64,000 nucleotides of DNA from Halichondria panicea (taxonomy: Eukaryota; Porifera; Demospongiae; Suberitida; Halichondriidae), in assembly GCF_963675165.1 (NCBI RefSeq), contig NC_087393.1, positions 364,001-428,000 on the forward strand, given 5' to 3'. Below the pieces are notes generated by a model, which made no database searches, was not told where the DNA came from, and saw only the letters and a list, made by a program, of their open reading frames with translations. Each line of letters begins with the position of its first letter. Position 1 is the first letter of the stretch. Shown in pieces: positions 51,301-61,690 of the stretch. The translations under genes and the position numbers were made by a program.

Positions 51301-54300
51301 CCACAACCCACTCGAAAACCGCCTGTTCCCGAGAGACTAAACAGTGCCACTAGCGTCAGCAGTTTCGGCTCTGCATCGTCAGGTCAACGACATCTCAGTG
51401 AGAGCTTTGAGCCAGCTCTGACTATGGAGACAGACCAACCCTCACCTGGCCTGAGAACCATTGCCAGGATTAAAGGTACTTGTGCAAGCGTCTGTCATTC
51501 CATTGTATGGCTTAAATGTTGCTGCAAGGTTTTTAGCAACATTGGTAAGATGCCACAGTCAGGAAATGTTTCACTAGCATTGCTTCTTAAATATTTCAAT
51601 GCATTAGTAAGAATTTACTGTCTTTTATCTAGACAATTATTGTTTTTTTCCACCCTTAGAAGGCAGTCCAAAGCATGTGCTTGCTCGCGACAGTGTGACC
51701 AGTAACATGTCCTATGTACTGACTCAAGAGCCACAGCCCTGGACCTGTGACTCTAGACCATGCTCGGGCGAGGCTAGACCACCCTTTCCCCTGCCCTTGA
51801 CCCGTGACTCTAGACCATGCTCGGGTGAGCATAGACCACCCCCTCCCCTGCCCTGGACCCGTGACTCTAGACCATGCTCGGGTGAGGATAGACCACCCCC
51901 TCCCCTGCCCTGGACCCGTGACTCTAGACCATGCTCGGGCGAGGATAGACCACCCCCTCCCCTGCCCTGGACCCGTGACTCTAGACCATGTTCGGGTGAG
52001 GCTAGACCACCCCCTCCCCTCCGCAAGGTGCCCTCACCACTGCACATCAGAGCTGACACTGCTAGAGCTGGTGAGTGAATGATTCCCTACTAGTGCCTAA
52101 ACAAGGGGAGTCTTTTTGGCTGCTTATCAGTTTTACCTTAATTGCCATTAATTTTGTTGGTTGTGTGTTTCCTTCCCCAATTTCCCCATATTTGCTGATT
52201 GTATGATAATAATCACTATTGTGTATACTGTGTAACCCGCTCTCTTTGTTGCTCTAGCTGCAGGTGATGTGATGACTGATATAAAGCAACGAGCACTTCC
52301 CCCCACCCCTAACCAAGTGCACGCTCGCCTCACACGAACATCTGCAACTCTAAAGACGTACAGATCACCTCTCCTATCAACAGACGAAAGCTCATTGGAC
52401 TCACACGGAAGTAGAGAAGCCAGTAAACAACAATACGAAGCAGGGGCTAGCCGAACGTTACCCACTAAAAGGCATGGCAGAAAACTTAATCTTAAATCAA
52501 TCATTCAAACTGATTGCCAACCGCACTATCATGTCCTGGAGTCTTCCCCACCGTCGGCCGATATTACCGTGACAACCATGCCCCCACCACGCCCACCGAG
52601 GAAACTAATTGACCCAACACGGCAAATTGATTTTACCCATCTAATTACTGGAGAGAACAGAGACCCTACTCTGGGGAGTGACGATGTGTCTGTGGCTGTA
52701 TCTGATACTGATGCCACCTGTCTTCATTGTGGTCGCCAAATTGGAGGTTAGTATGTCAGGGAAATACTAGCCACACTTCTGTTATTTAGTAAGTGTGTGT
52801 GTACATAGTTTCAATATGGTGAGTCACCACTGGATGTAGTGGTATAATCACTGCAGTGTCTCCTAATATTGATATTTTGTAGTGCAAACAAGCCATTTAA
52901 TTTCAATAGTCGTAGACATCAATCTTTACAGTTTGGCATGTTGTTTGACTTAATTATTATAATAATATATTTTAATGCAGCCGAACCATTCTATATTTGT
53001 GTGGCTGATTCTGAAGATGGTGGTTCCTCTACTCGAGGCAGTGCGACTAACACACCTGAGGTAACAGACCCAGTGACTGGGCCTGATGCAGTCGATTCGG
53101 CTACTAGGCCTGATACAGTCCCCCTGGGCGACGTTGCTGGCATGGAATTGGCTGACACAACAAGTGCTGCACAAGAAACAGTTGAAGTGATTCAAACGCA
53201 AGAGGCCGTCCAACCGCCTGAGGCTGTTTCTGACCCTATCATTAGTGAAGGGGATATGGTAGCCCTCACAACAGAGGAGACCAACCATGATCAAGATGAC
53301 CTTTCAGACGAAGATGTACAACCAAGAACAAGTGGAATTCCCACAGGAAGTAAGCACCTTCCATTTTAATGTGGTAAATTTAGATGGCTTTCTTATTAGA
53401 ATTATGTTACTCAAAGTCCCCTCACATCCTTTCATTTATATTTCACTGACCCTCTTAAATAGTTTTTTTCACATGTGAAATGTAGCTATCTAAATTTACC
53501 TTCATGTGGTAAATTTAGATGGGCTTTCTTATTAGAATTATGTTACTCAAAGTCCCCTCACATCCTTTCAACCCTTTTATTTATATTTCACTGACCCTCT
53601 TAAATGGTTTTTTTCACATGTGAAATGTAGCTGTGGCTGAATGTGTGTTTCCTTTATAGATGGTGATGATGTTAGTTTGGAAGATGAGTTGCAGCCAGGA
53701 GCTTTGATCTGTATGGACTGTGTCCGGAGGGAAGGTTCGTACATTAGTAACAATTATTTTACATAATTATATAGAATTCATTTTTAGTTAACACCCCGTA
53801 CAGACATTACAGAAAGGACTAGTGTGTTTGCTTTACAGCACATCATGCTGTAAGCAAACACACTAGTCCTTTCTGTTATTTAAGCACCTGCCGGTTTCAT
53901 TCCACCATAGCCAGCTAGATAAACTTTGCATTGAGATTATGTTAATGATGTATTTAAATTTTAAATGGCTTATTTTATCTACGCTCATCTCTCCCCCCTT
54001 ACTTTCACAGCTCCTATCTATCATGAGTTGAACCCTGGCGAGATTGAGGCCATTCTGTCAGGTATGGACCTGTCAGCCCCGCCCATCCCATCGAGGGAAC
54101 AACGTCCCCCTAGGGAGAGGGACCCAGTCTACGAGAGAATTGCAAGTGTGAAGAGAAAACTGACCCTTAAGCTGAGCACTGGGTCGAGAATTATCACACG
54201 TGTGAGCCTCGATGGAGCATACATCATCAGTAAGCACTAGAGCTATTGCAGCGCTGACCTCAGTATTATTGTTTTGTACATCCTACAATTAAGATGTTGT

Positions 54301-55749
54301 GGTGTTGTGTAGATGCATGGTTTCTGTTTTGCTAGACATTAGATAGTTGTGTATAGAGTCTATACTCTATACTCCACCATTACTAAATAAGCTTCATTTT
54401 ACTTTAGTTTATCAGATACTAGTCATCACTGTAGGCTTATAAGAAGAAGCTCAATTGTTAAAATGATGGTTAGAGCAAGATATGTATGTAGTGATTGTAT
54501 GTACCCACTAGTTCACCCCCCCTCTCACTTTCTGCAGAAGCTTCAAAACCACGTAGGCCCAAGTATCGGACCACCTCCTCCACAGACTATGAGCAAGTGT
54601 CCACGGACATTGACACGCCCCCCTCCCCTCACTACCATCGAGCTTCAGAGATACACCAACTAGGGGAAATCCCTCTGCCAGACGAGGTCGACCCTGCTAA
54701 TCACACCAGATGCCGACCACACCCACCTCCGCTGGCCGCATTTCGAGGTCATCAATCGAGCTCACATGACTACGAGAGTTTACCGGGTTCCTTTGAGGGC
54801 CGACAAGTGGAACTACGCGGTGGCCTGGGAAACAAGCAGGGATCACATGACTACGCCTTCATTGGGCCTGCCCCTAGTATGGAGAGCCTTAACGAGCGAT
54901 CTCCCAGTCCACCATATGTGCCTCCAGGAGGTGAGAAAAATTCATATTTAGTGTATGTATACAGCCAGTTGTGAAGTACATAACATGACATGCAGATAGT
55001 ACTAGCTGCAAGATATGTAATTATGTCTGTTGTGTGCCATTTAAGTGAGCAATATTAATTTTTTAATTTCTCTTCTATTAGGTCAAAGAGCCACACTAAT
55101 GCGAATAGACTCCCAAGGCTATGCCTCTGTGATGATTCCTGATTACTCGGACGATACTACGGATTGCTTGAGGCCGGGTGAGAGGAGGTGCCCCTTTCAT
55201 GTCAGTACAGAGTCACTGGACCCACGGAGATCTCCCAATGATTACGAGGTCCCTGTCATTAAAACTACGGCTGAAACTGAAGAAACTATTCGAAGAGGCT
55301 CACTAGCCCGGCAAAGAGCAGTGTCGGAGAATGAGCAATCCCAACAGGAGGTTGCTACTTCAAGACAACCTGATTCAACGTCTATTGCTCAAGCTGGTAT
55401 ATCTGACATCGTAGCAGCGAAGATGAGTGTGACTGATAACGAAAGTGTGGAGAGCGTTATTGACCAAGACGGCCACGAAGAAGTTTTTGACTCTGGATTC
55501 GAGAATTCTAACGAAGGACTTCAACTGACGTCCCCCCGAGTGTCTGAATCTGTGCCCCCCCCAATTCCACCACGACCCCCCCGAGCCCTATCCCTCATTG
55601 AGACCCAAAGCGACACGCTACTCTCTCAAGCTGATGATAGTTATAAACGACCTCGATCAAAGACTTTTAATAGCTCCAAACCGTCCACCCAAGAGACTAA
55701 CAAAAAACTCTGTATTGTACTCAATCACCAGTCAAGTGTGGTTGTTTAA
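48333..55749 (+). CDS. Large single-pass membrane scaffold with proline and tyrosine motifs
   Basis: Exons 48333-48429, 48676-48792, 49321-49405, 50274-50402, 50524-50582, 50885-51475, 51660-52070, 52258-52746, 52981-53349, 53660-53734, 54011-54229, 54538-54930, 55082-55749, giving 1233 residues in frame. Signal peptide about 1-23, ectodomain of about 50 residues without a known domain, membrane helix about 78-100 followed at once by CC (likely palmitoylated). The tail of about 1130 residues is disordered: five 19-residue repeats around DSRPCSGEDRPPPPLP (about 387-482), PPPRPPRK and PPPIPPRPPR (SH3/WW type), two CxxC knuckles (CLHC, CMDC), and tyrosine sites TDYEQV, HDYESL, HDYAFI, NDYEVP, VYERI. 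It ends in SSVVV, a possible PDZ ligand. The layout recalls transmembrane adaptors such as LAT. No homologue was recognised. Confidence 0.7.
50635..50748. repeat. Tandem duplication, about 58 bp x2
   Basis: TTAAAAATTAGCAGGGTAAG...TCATAAGCAGTA occurs twice head to tail, almost identical, in intron 5 of the scaffold gene. Confidence 0.9.
51750..52035 (+). repeat. Coding minisatellite, 57 bp x5
   Basis: CTCTAGACCATGCTCGG recurs every 57 bp (51751, 51808, 51865, 51922, 51979). 57 is a multiple of three, so repeat-number changes keep frame and alter the number of PPPPLP units in the scaffold protein. Confidence 0.95.
53368..53637. repeat. Tandem duplication, about 130 bp x2
   Basis: ATGTGGTAAATTTAGATGG...CACATGTGAAATGTAGCT appears twice in intron 9 of the scaffold gene, with an inserted ACCCTTTTATT in the second copy. 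Confidence 0.9.
53810..53876. repeat. Long hairpin, arms of 31-32 bp, 5-base loop
   Basis: ACAGAAAGGACTAGTGTG...TTTACAGCA and TGCTGTAAGC...CCTTTCTGT are inverse complements except for one unpaired T, around CATCA. In intron 10 of the scaffold gene. Transcribed RNA could fold into a pre-microRNA-sized stem, and a foldback element is equally possible. Confidence 0.85.
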
Positions 55750-55789
55750 TTTTTTTGTATTGTCTGTTATAAACGTGATAACACGTGTG

Positions 55790-55872
55790 TGTCTGTGTGT
55801 CTGTGTGTGTGTGTGTGTCTGTGTGTGTGTGTGTGTGTGTCTGTGTCTGTGTGTGTGTGTGTGTCTGTGTGT
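55790..55872. repeat. TG/TC microsatellite
   Basis: Repeats of GTGTGTCT and (TG)n just after the scaffold gene stop codon, in its 3' region. Confidence 0.9.
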
Positions 55873-55963
55873 TCATTAATTTTGTAATGAAATATCATAA
55901 CTTTATATTAAATTGCTATAAACATGTACATAATTATGCAAAAATAAGATGGATTTGATCTAG

Positions 55964-56334
55964 CTAATAGAAGTACAGTTTGACTTTGTTCAAGTCTTTG
56001 TTGGCACACTCCCTCGACCTGTTGTAGTAATAAAACAGACCATCTTTGCGGACCAGTTTCTTCACATAGTTGTTCATACACCAGCGATCAACCTGTAGTG
56101 ATATGGATTAGTTTACTGTCTACTAGTTGATGATTTGAACTACCTCACACTTGGAGGTGTGTGTCAAGTACTCCTGCTCATCTCTGTAGCCAGCAAGTTG
56201 GAATCTATAGGCTGAAAGGTAGTCAAAGATAAAATTATATTTATAGATCCACTAGAATTAGGTCCATTACCTTCTTCTACTTTTGTACTCCAAAATTTGG
56301 CTCTCTGCATTTTCTTTGGCTGAGGGAGAGACAT
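55964..56334 (-). CDS. MEIG1: MEIG1 homologue (meiosis-expressed gene 1)
   Basis: Three exons, 56334-56271, 56211-56144, 56092-55964, join in frame to 86 residues; the mammalian protein has 88. The order of motifs matches the family: [20 protein letters not shown], then EYL, then [13 protein letters not shown], then [15 protein letters not shown], ending KVKLYFY. MEIG1 works with PACRG and is required for sperm-tail assembly in mouse; in other animals it is linked to motile cilia. Convergent with the scaffold gene and divergent from the hydroxylase gene. Too small and intron-split to be found by long open frames. Confidence 0.92.
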
Positions 56335-56633
56335 GACTGCACTGTGTGAGTAGTCTCACATAGAAAGGCTTTACATCTGGCTTTACATGTGTTTTGTTGC
56401 TATGCAATGCAATAGACCACGCCCCTTCCAAGAAGAGGGCGGGGATGGTCATGCAATTTCTTGTTCTCGAGGTTTCAATGCAATAGACCACGCCCCTTCC
56501 AAGAAGAGGGCGGGGATGGTCAAATTTCTTGTTCTCGAGGTTTTGCCGCGCTCTCCCTCTGACATGTAACGATCATAACCAGCTGTAGAATAAAGGTGGG
56601 TGTGTCTGGTCCCAAGAAGATCGAGCTAGCTAG
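56335..56633. promoter_or_regulatory. Divergent promoter region, MEIG1 / hydroxylase gene
   Basis: About 300 bp between opposite start codons. It contains a direct duplication of about 75 bp (about 56400-56475 and 56476-56540) with the core AATAGACCACGCCCCTTCC and GAGGGCGGGGATGG. Each copy holds CACGCCC/GGGCGGGG GC-box-like elements, so the duplication may double an activator site. Confidence 0.5.
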
Positions 56634-57793
56634 ATGGAGGAGCATAGAAATCTCTGGATGGAGCTTGATCTGGTTGAGATGATGACATTTGTGGGTTGTA
56701 TGGTGGCTGTCAATAGTCTAGTGTTTGTTCTGTGCGGTGCTTTAGAGCTGGTGGAGAGATATGACCTCTTCAGTGACCGCAAGATCCACAAAACAGTGAG
56801 CAAGGATATTAATTGATATTGCAGCACTCTGCTAACATCATCAGTACCATAGATTTATATGCTGTATATAGTATAACAATTTACGGTAGCTATTATGCTA
56901 GGCCATTAAGCTGCCTATCCGATTTCTACTAGATACGGTTTTGTTTGTTCAATGCAGGCTGCCAAGTGTGAGCAGCCCAGCGTACGTGCAGTGGTGATCC
57001 ATATGCTCAAGGTGCACTACATCATCCAGCCTCTAGGCCTGCCTCTGTTCTATACCCTCATGAAGTGGGGAGGAGTGAGGTTCACTGCACCCGGACCATC
57101 CTGGTATAGGCATTGGGTCCACCTTCTCTGTCTCACGCATTGCATTGAAAATCTTCAGGCCAATCCTGCAACAATTTTATTCCAGCAAATTGTTGAAGGC
57201 TTTCACAATTAGACGTCATAGTTAGCTCTTGCATATTGTCATTGACTACCACATTTTAACATTTTAGTTCCCTTATTGCATGACGATGTTCATTAAAGTA
57301 ATAGTTGTTGCTTCTCTTCAGGCTGGAGATTGTGATCCACTTGGCAATGATAATGCTGATCGAAGACACGTGTTTCTACTGGATACACCGCGCCCTGCAC
57401 ACACCCTTCCTCTACAAGCACGTGCACAAGATGCATCACGAATACAAGCAACCTCACTCATGGGCAGTCGAATACAGCCATATTCTAGAGTATACAATTG
57501 CAAATACTTTTGGTATCTTCATTGGTGCAGTCTTAATACATACTCACATCTACACATTCTATATATGGATATTGATTCGTACAGCTGAAGGTGTGGATGG
57601 GCACTGTGGTTACAACTTCTGGTTTAGTCCATTTCGATATTTCCCCTTTCGGCCCGGCAGTGATGTGCACGATTATCATCACTCTCATAATATCGGTAAC
57701 TATGGATCTCTGTTCACATTCTGGGACTCCATTTGTGGAACCAACATCTCATTCAGCAACTATATACAGAGGAAGAAAATGGCGCTACATTGA
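56634..57793 (+). CDS. Fatty acid hydroxylase / sterol desaturase family enzyme
   Basis: Exons 56634-56795, 56958-57103, 57322-57793, giving 259 residues in frame. An ER-membrane di-iron enzyme by family. All histidine boxes are present: HRALH, HKMHH and the C-terminal VHDYHH, with the family-typical HNIGNYGSLFTFWD after it. Several membrane segments flank the boxes (VGCMVAVNSLVFVLC, IVIHLAMIMLI). Relatives are C4-methylsterol oxidase (MSMO1) and FAXDC2. Similarity by eye does not decide between sterol and fatty-acyl substrates. Shorter than MSMO1 (about 290). Convergent with AP5Z1, 155 bp apart. Confidence 0.85.
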
Positions 57794-57948
57794 ACTAAAA
57801 TAATGAACATTCTGTACAACCTGTATAATTATGTGATGTCATAAATATTGCTTCAAATATAATTTCAGTATTTGCAACCCAATTTGTCAATAATAATAAA
57901 ATAGAAAACTTTCTCATCAGATACACACACAGTATGAAGATACAAAAA

Positions 57949-60900
57949 TTATTCTGCTTTAATGTTCCTGGACACAGACTGTAAGAGATACGCTATACTT
58001 TTCTGTTTGTTCATGTCCTGGTCCCCTCCGCTGTGTGGGGTGGGCGGAGTCAGCACTGCCGAGGCTATACTGGGGATCTTGAGTACATGTACCAGCTCGT
58101 TGGCTCGACTGAGGAGCATCTTGTGAGTGGCAGGATCGCTGGTCACCTCCTACACAGTGTGTGGGTGGGTGTGGGTGTGTGAGTGGGGGGGGGGGTGTGA
58201 ATAAAGTAATGTACTAGGAAATATTCATGCAGCTTCTCTAGCTTGTACAGATGCTACTGTATTACAGTCTATGAGTTGCTAAAAACGTTAAAAACGGTTC
58301 GATCAGTGACATTACTTTACACAGTATTGATAGTGTATGTATGGACAACCAGAAAACAGGCCTGATTTAGAGATAAACGGGCCCGAAATAAATCAATAAT
58401 TACCACACTATAATTAGAAGAGCTTTTATAGTTAGCTATTATTGTTGGCTAGCTGACCACATAACTTACTGATCCTATTTGGAGTATCTTGTTGAGGCAG
58501 AGTAGAGCTCTGGGGATGAGGTCTTGACAGCGAGAGGCTATCTTAGCCACTGAGCTCATGATGACCAGCACCAGGCGAGTGGTGCAGTGCTTGCTCTGGT
58601 GGAGATTCAGACTAGCCTCCAGCCCCATTGACTCCAGCGTCTGAGTGAGTGTGTGTGTGTGTGGGGGAGGGGAGGGGAGGGGAGGGTGTGTGTGTGTGTG
58701 GGGGGGGGGTATGAACAGTATTTGATTCACAGCACAATTGATATTGATATCAAGACAGTGAAATGGCCCCAGGCACAAACTACAATGAATAAGAGAGGCA
58801 TGTGTAGTATACACACATGTAGTGTGGGATGATTGGTTACCTCAAAGTACTGAGACAGCAGAGCAGTGGTGCAGCGACTGTCATAGCCTGCGTGACTGTA
58901 CTCCCCCAGTGCCCACACCTGTACATGTGTGTATGTACGTGTGTGTATGGACGAGGACAGGACTACACATCAGGACCCACACACAACACCACTGAGTTGA
59001 AACCATACGTAGTTGTCACTAATGAAATATGAATACCATTCACAATAGGTCTTTGTGCCTACATCATCATAAGAGTATACAAATACTTACCAGGTGCATA
59101 TAGAAGTGCTCCCCCGCAGAGTTCAAAGAGCGCAGGTTGCTAAGGAAATCGACAATCTCCTGCTTAAAGTCAATCACAAAATGAGAGTGTAGTTTGAACA
59201 TCTCCATGAGTTGGTCGCTCATGACAACGCGTGTCTGGGATTGGTAGAAGTCTATCTTGTATAGCAGGACGGACCTCTCCATTACCACGGTAACCAGCTG
59301 GGAGAGCACCTCCCTGTCATTGCTAAACAGAACCGTCTTGAAAAATAGTCTGTGAATGTGTGGGCGTAGTGTGAGTGTGTGTGTGTGTGTGGGGGGGGGG
59401 GGGGTTGAAAGATAACATTAACAAGAATTGTGAGGAACTGCATTTCAGACCAGAGCACCGGGCCACAAACTTTATCGATGCATTCGTAGCTTACATGACA
59501 TGGTATGAATGGCTGCAGGGGGTACTGCCACTAATTGGAGGGGGGGGGGGGGGCCACATCACACCAACTAACTATCTTATAACAACAACAAAAGTCCCTT
59601 ATTTACAACACACTTGATCAGTAGTGGTGTGACCCGGGCCATCTCCACAACTCTCTGATGCTCTGAGAAATCCTCCAATAAGAACACGAGTGACTTGAGC
59701 TTGTCTATAGTGTCTCCCCTGCCACTCTCACTCCTCTGGAAATGTCCAAACATGAGCTTATGTGTGGGCTCTTGAAATGCAGCCAAACACTTGGCATATG
59801 GTGATACTTGGGGGCCAGTGTCTGCTAGGCCAGGGGAGGTCTGCAGGAGGTGGTTAGCTTGTAGGGTGGCCGAGAGACAGGGGAGGTCAAAAGTCGAGTG
59901 GAGGACCTCGGAGGCGGTTGCTTTGGAGATGAATGATGGCAGCAACTGTAGAAACTCAGCAATGAAGGTCGTGGGAAACCAGGCCAAGATCTGTGTGGGG
60001 GGTTGATAACATACTAGCTTTGCTAAATTTTATTATTTAGCCTGGAACGAGGCTACAATGTGAGCACGCAATCAACATTTCGATCTACAATACAATAATT
60101 ATTAACAATACGCACGCCTGACAATAATATTGATACACAAGATAGAGTATTACAAACTACGCATTGTGTCTATGCTACAGTATATACTGCTGTACACGTA
60201 CCTTGAGTATGTTGGGGAAGTACTTGGTGAGGATATTGGTGGAGCCATGGAGTGCCTCTAGGTTGTCCACCAGGTACTCCACAGTGTCGTAGGCCAGCCC
60301 AGGACTGGAGGGGAGGGGAGGGAGGGAGGAAGGGAGGGGAAGGGAGGGAGGGAGGGAGGGGGGAGGGGAGGAAGGGAAGGGAGGGAGGGGAGGGGATGGT
60401 AGTGATACATGCTCACTGTTTAAGTTACAAGGCACAATAATTTCATACTGGTTAGAAGCTACAATGCACACACTGACTATTTGCTTATTACTTATACAGC
60501 CAAAGAGTGTCTAATTGTTGGTACACTACACACACATAAATGTACTGGCTACTATGCTGAGCAGTTACAATCTCATGTACTTATTGTAATAATATTTTCA
60601 GCCTCACTCACTCGTTGAATTGACTGGCCAGCACCTGCCCAAAGAAGAGGGCCACAGGTCCCTCCGAATCATACATCTCAGACTCACCTATCAGGGGGGG
60701 GGATATCATCAGAGACAGAGAGAGTAATATCACACCTTGCCCACTCAACAACAAAAGCAGTAACAACAATGCATACACACAACATTAACGAGAAGTTTTG
60801 ATGAGAAATTTTACAAAGTGAATGTATAATTATACGAACTTGTACACTCACCGTGATTGAGGAAGAACTTGACGAGGGCTAACAGGAGGCGGGCATTGGG

Positions 60901-61643
60901 GATAGGGTTTAGAGTACAACGGGAGTACACTCGACGAATGGTGGGGAAGACCCCGTTAATTAGAGAGCGGCTAAGAGAACAGAGGATGTCCAACAGTGCG
61001 ATACACTCGTACAAGCACTGTATGTGGGCGTGTGTGTGTGTGGGCGTGTGCGGAAGGGTACAGACGTGTGTGTGTGAGGGCGTGGGCGTGTGTGGTAACG
61101 AAATGTACTCACTCACCGCATCAATAAGGTCATCATCCACACTCTTTGAAGGCCCTAAAATCACGAATAATAAAATTAATAACAGAGTACATGTACCACG
61201 TACAGTTTAAATAAACTTACTTCTTTCGCATTGATCAATCACTCTCAAGCAGTATTGTACAGCCGAGTCTTTGAGGCCTTGCTTTGTACGTCCACCGAGG
61301 ATCGGACCAATCAGAGAAGAGGATCCCATTCCAAGTGTTGGTGAGAGGGGGGAGGGCAGTGAGGTTGTGAAGGGGTGAGGCTGTGAGGGTGTGAGAGACG
61401 ATCTCAAGCTGCCCTGCCGATCATAACTTGAGGTACCCTAGGAGGAAGAGTGTCACGTGATTATCATGTGACTCTTGTGAAATGTACTTACGTGTGCCAG
61501 AGATTCGTGTGTGGGTGTGGGGGCGGGTGAGGGGGAGGGACCTGTGAGCCTGTTGTCTCCCGTGAGTGTGGAGAGGAACCAACGACGAAGAAAAGAAAAC
61601 GTACTAATGTTGAGAAGATGATCCAATGAATATGATTCTCCTA

Positions 61644-61690
<47 letters not shown>

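Noticed and set aside
53965-54240. Reading the scaffold exon 54011-54229 as a separate small gene
   Set aside because: Its acceptor and donor phases fit the large gene exactly, and the open frame ends at once beyond the donor.
55964-56334. Overlapping longer minus-strand frame of about 74 residues over MEIG1 exon 1
   Set aside because: The three-exon MEIG1 model explains the region with a full-length family match.
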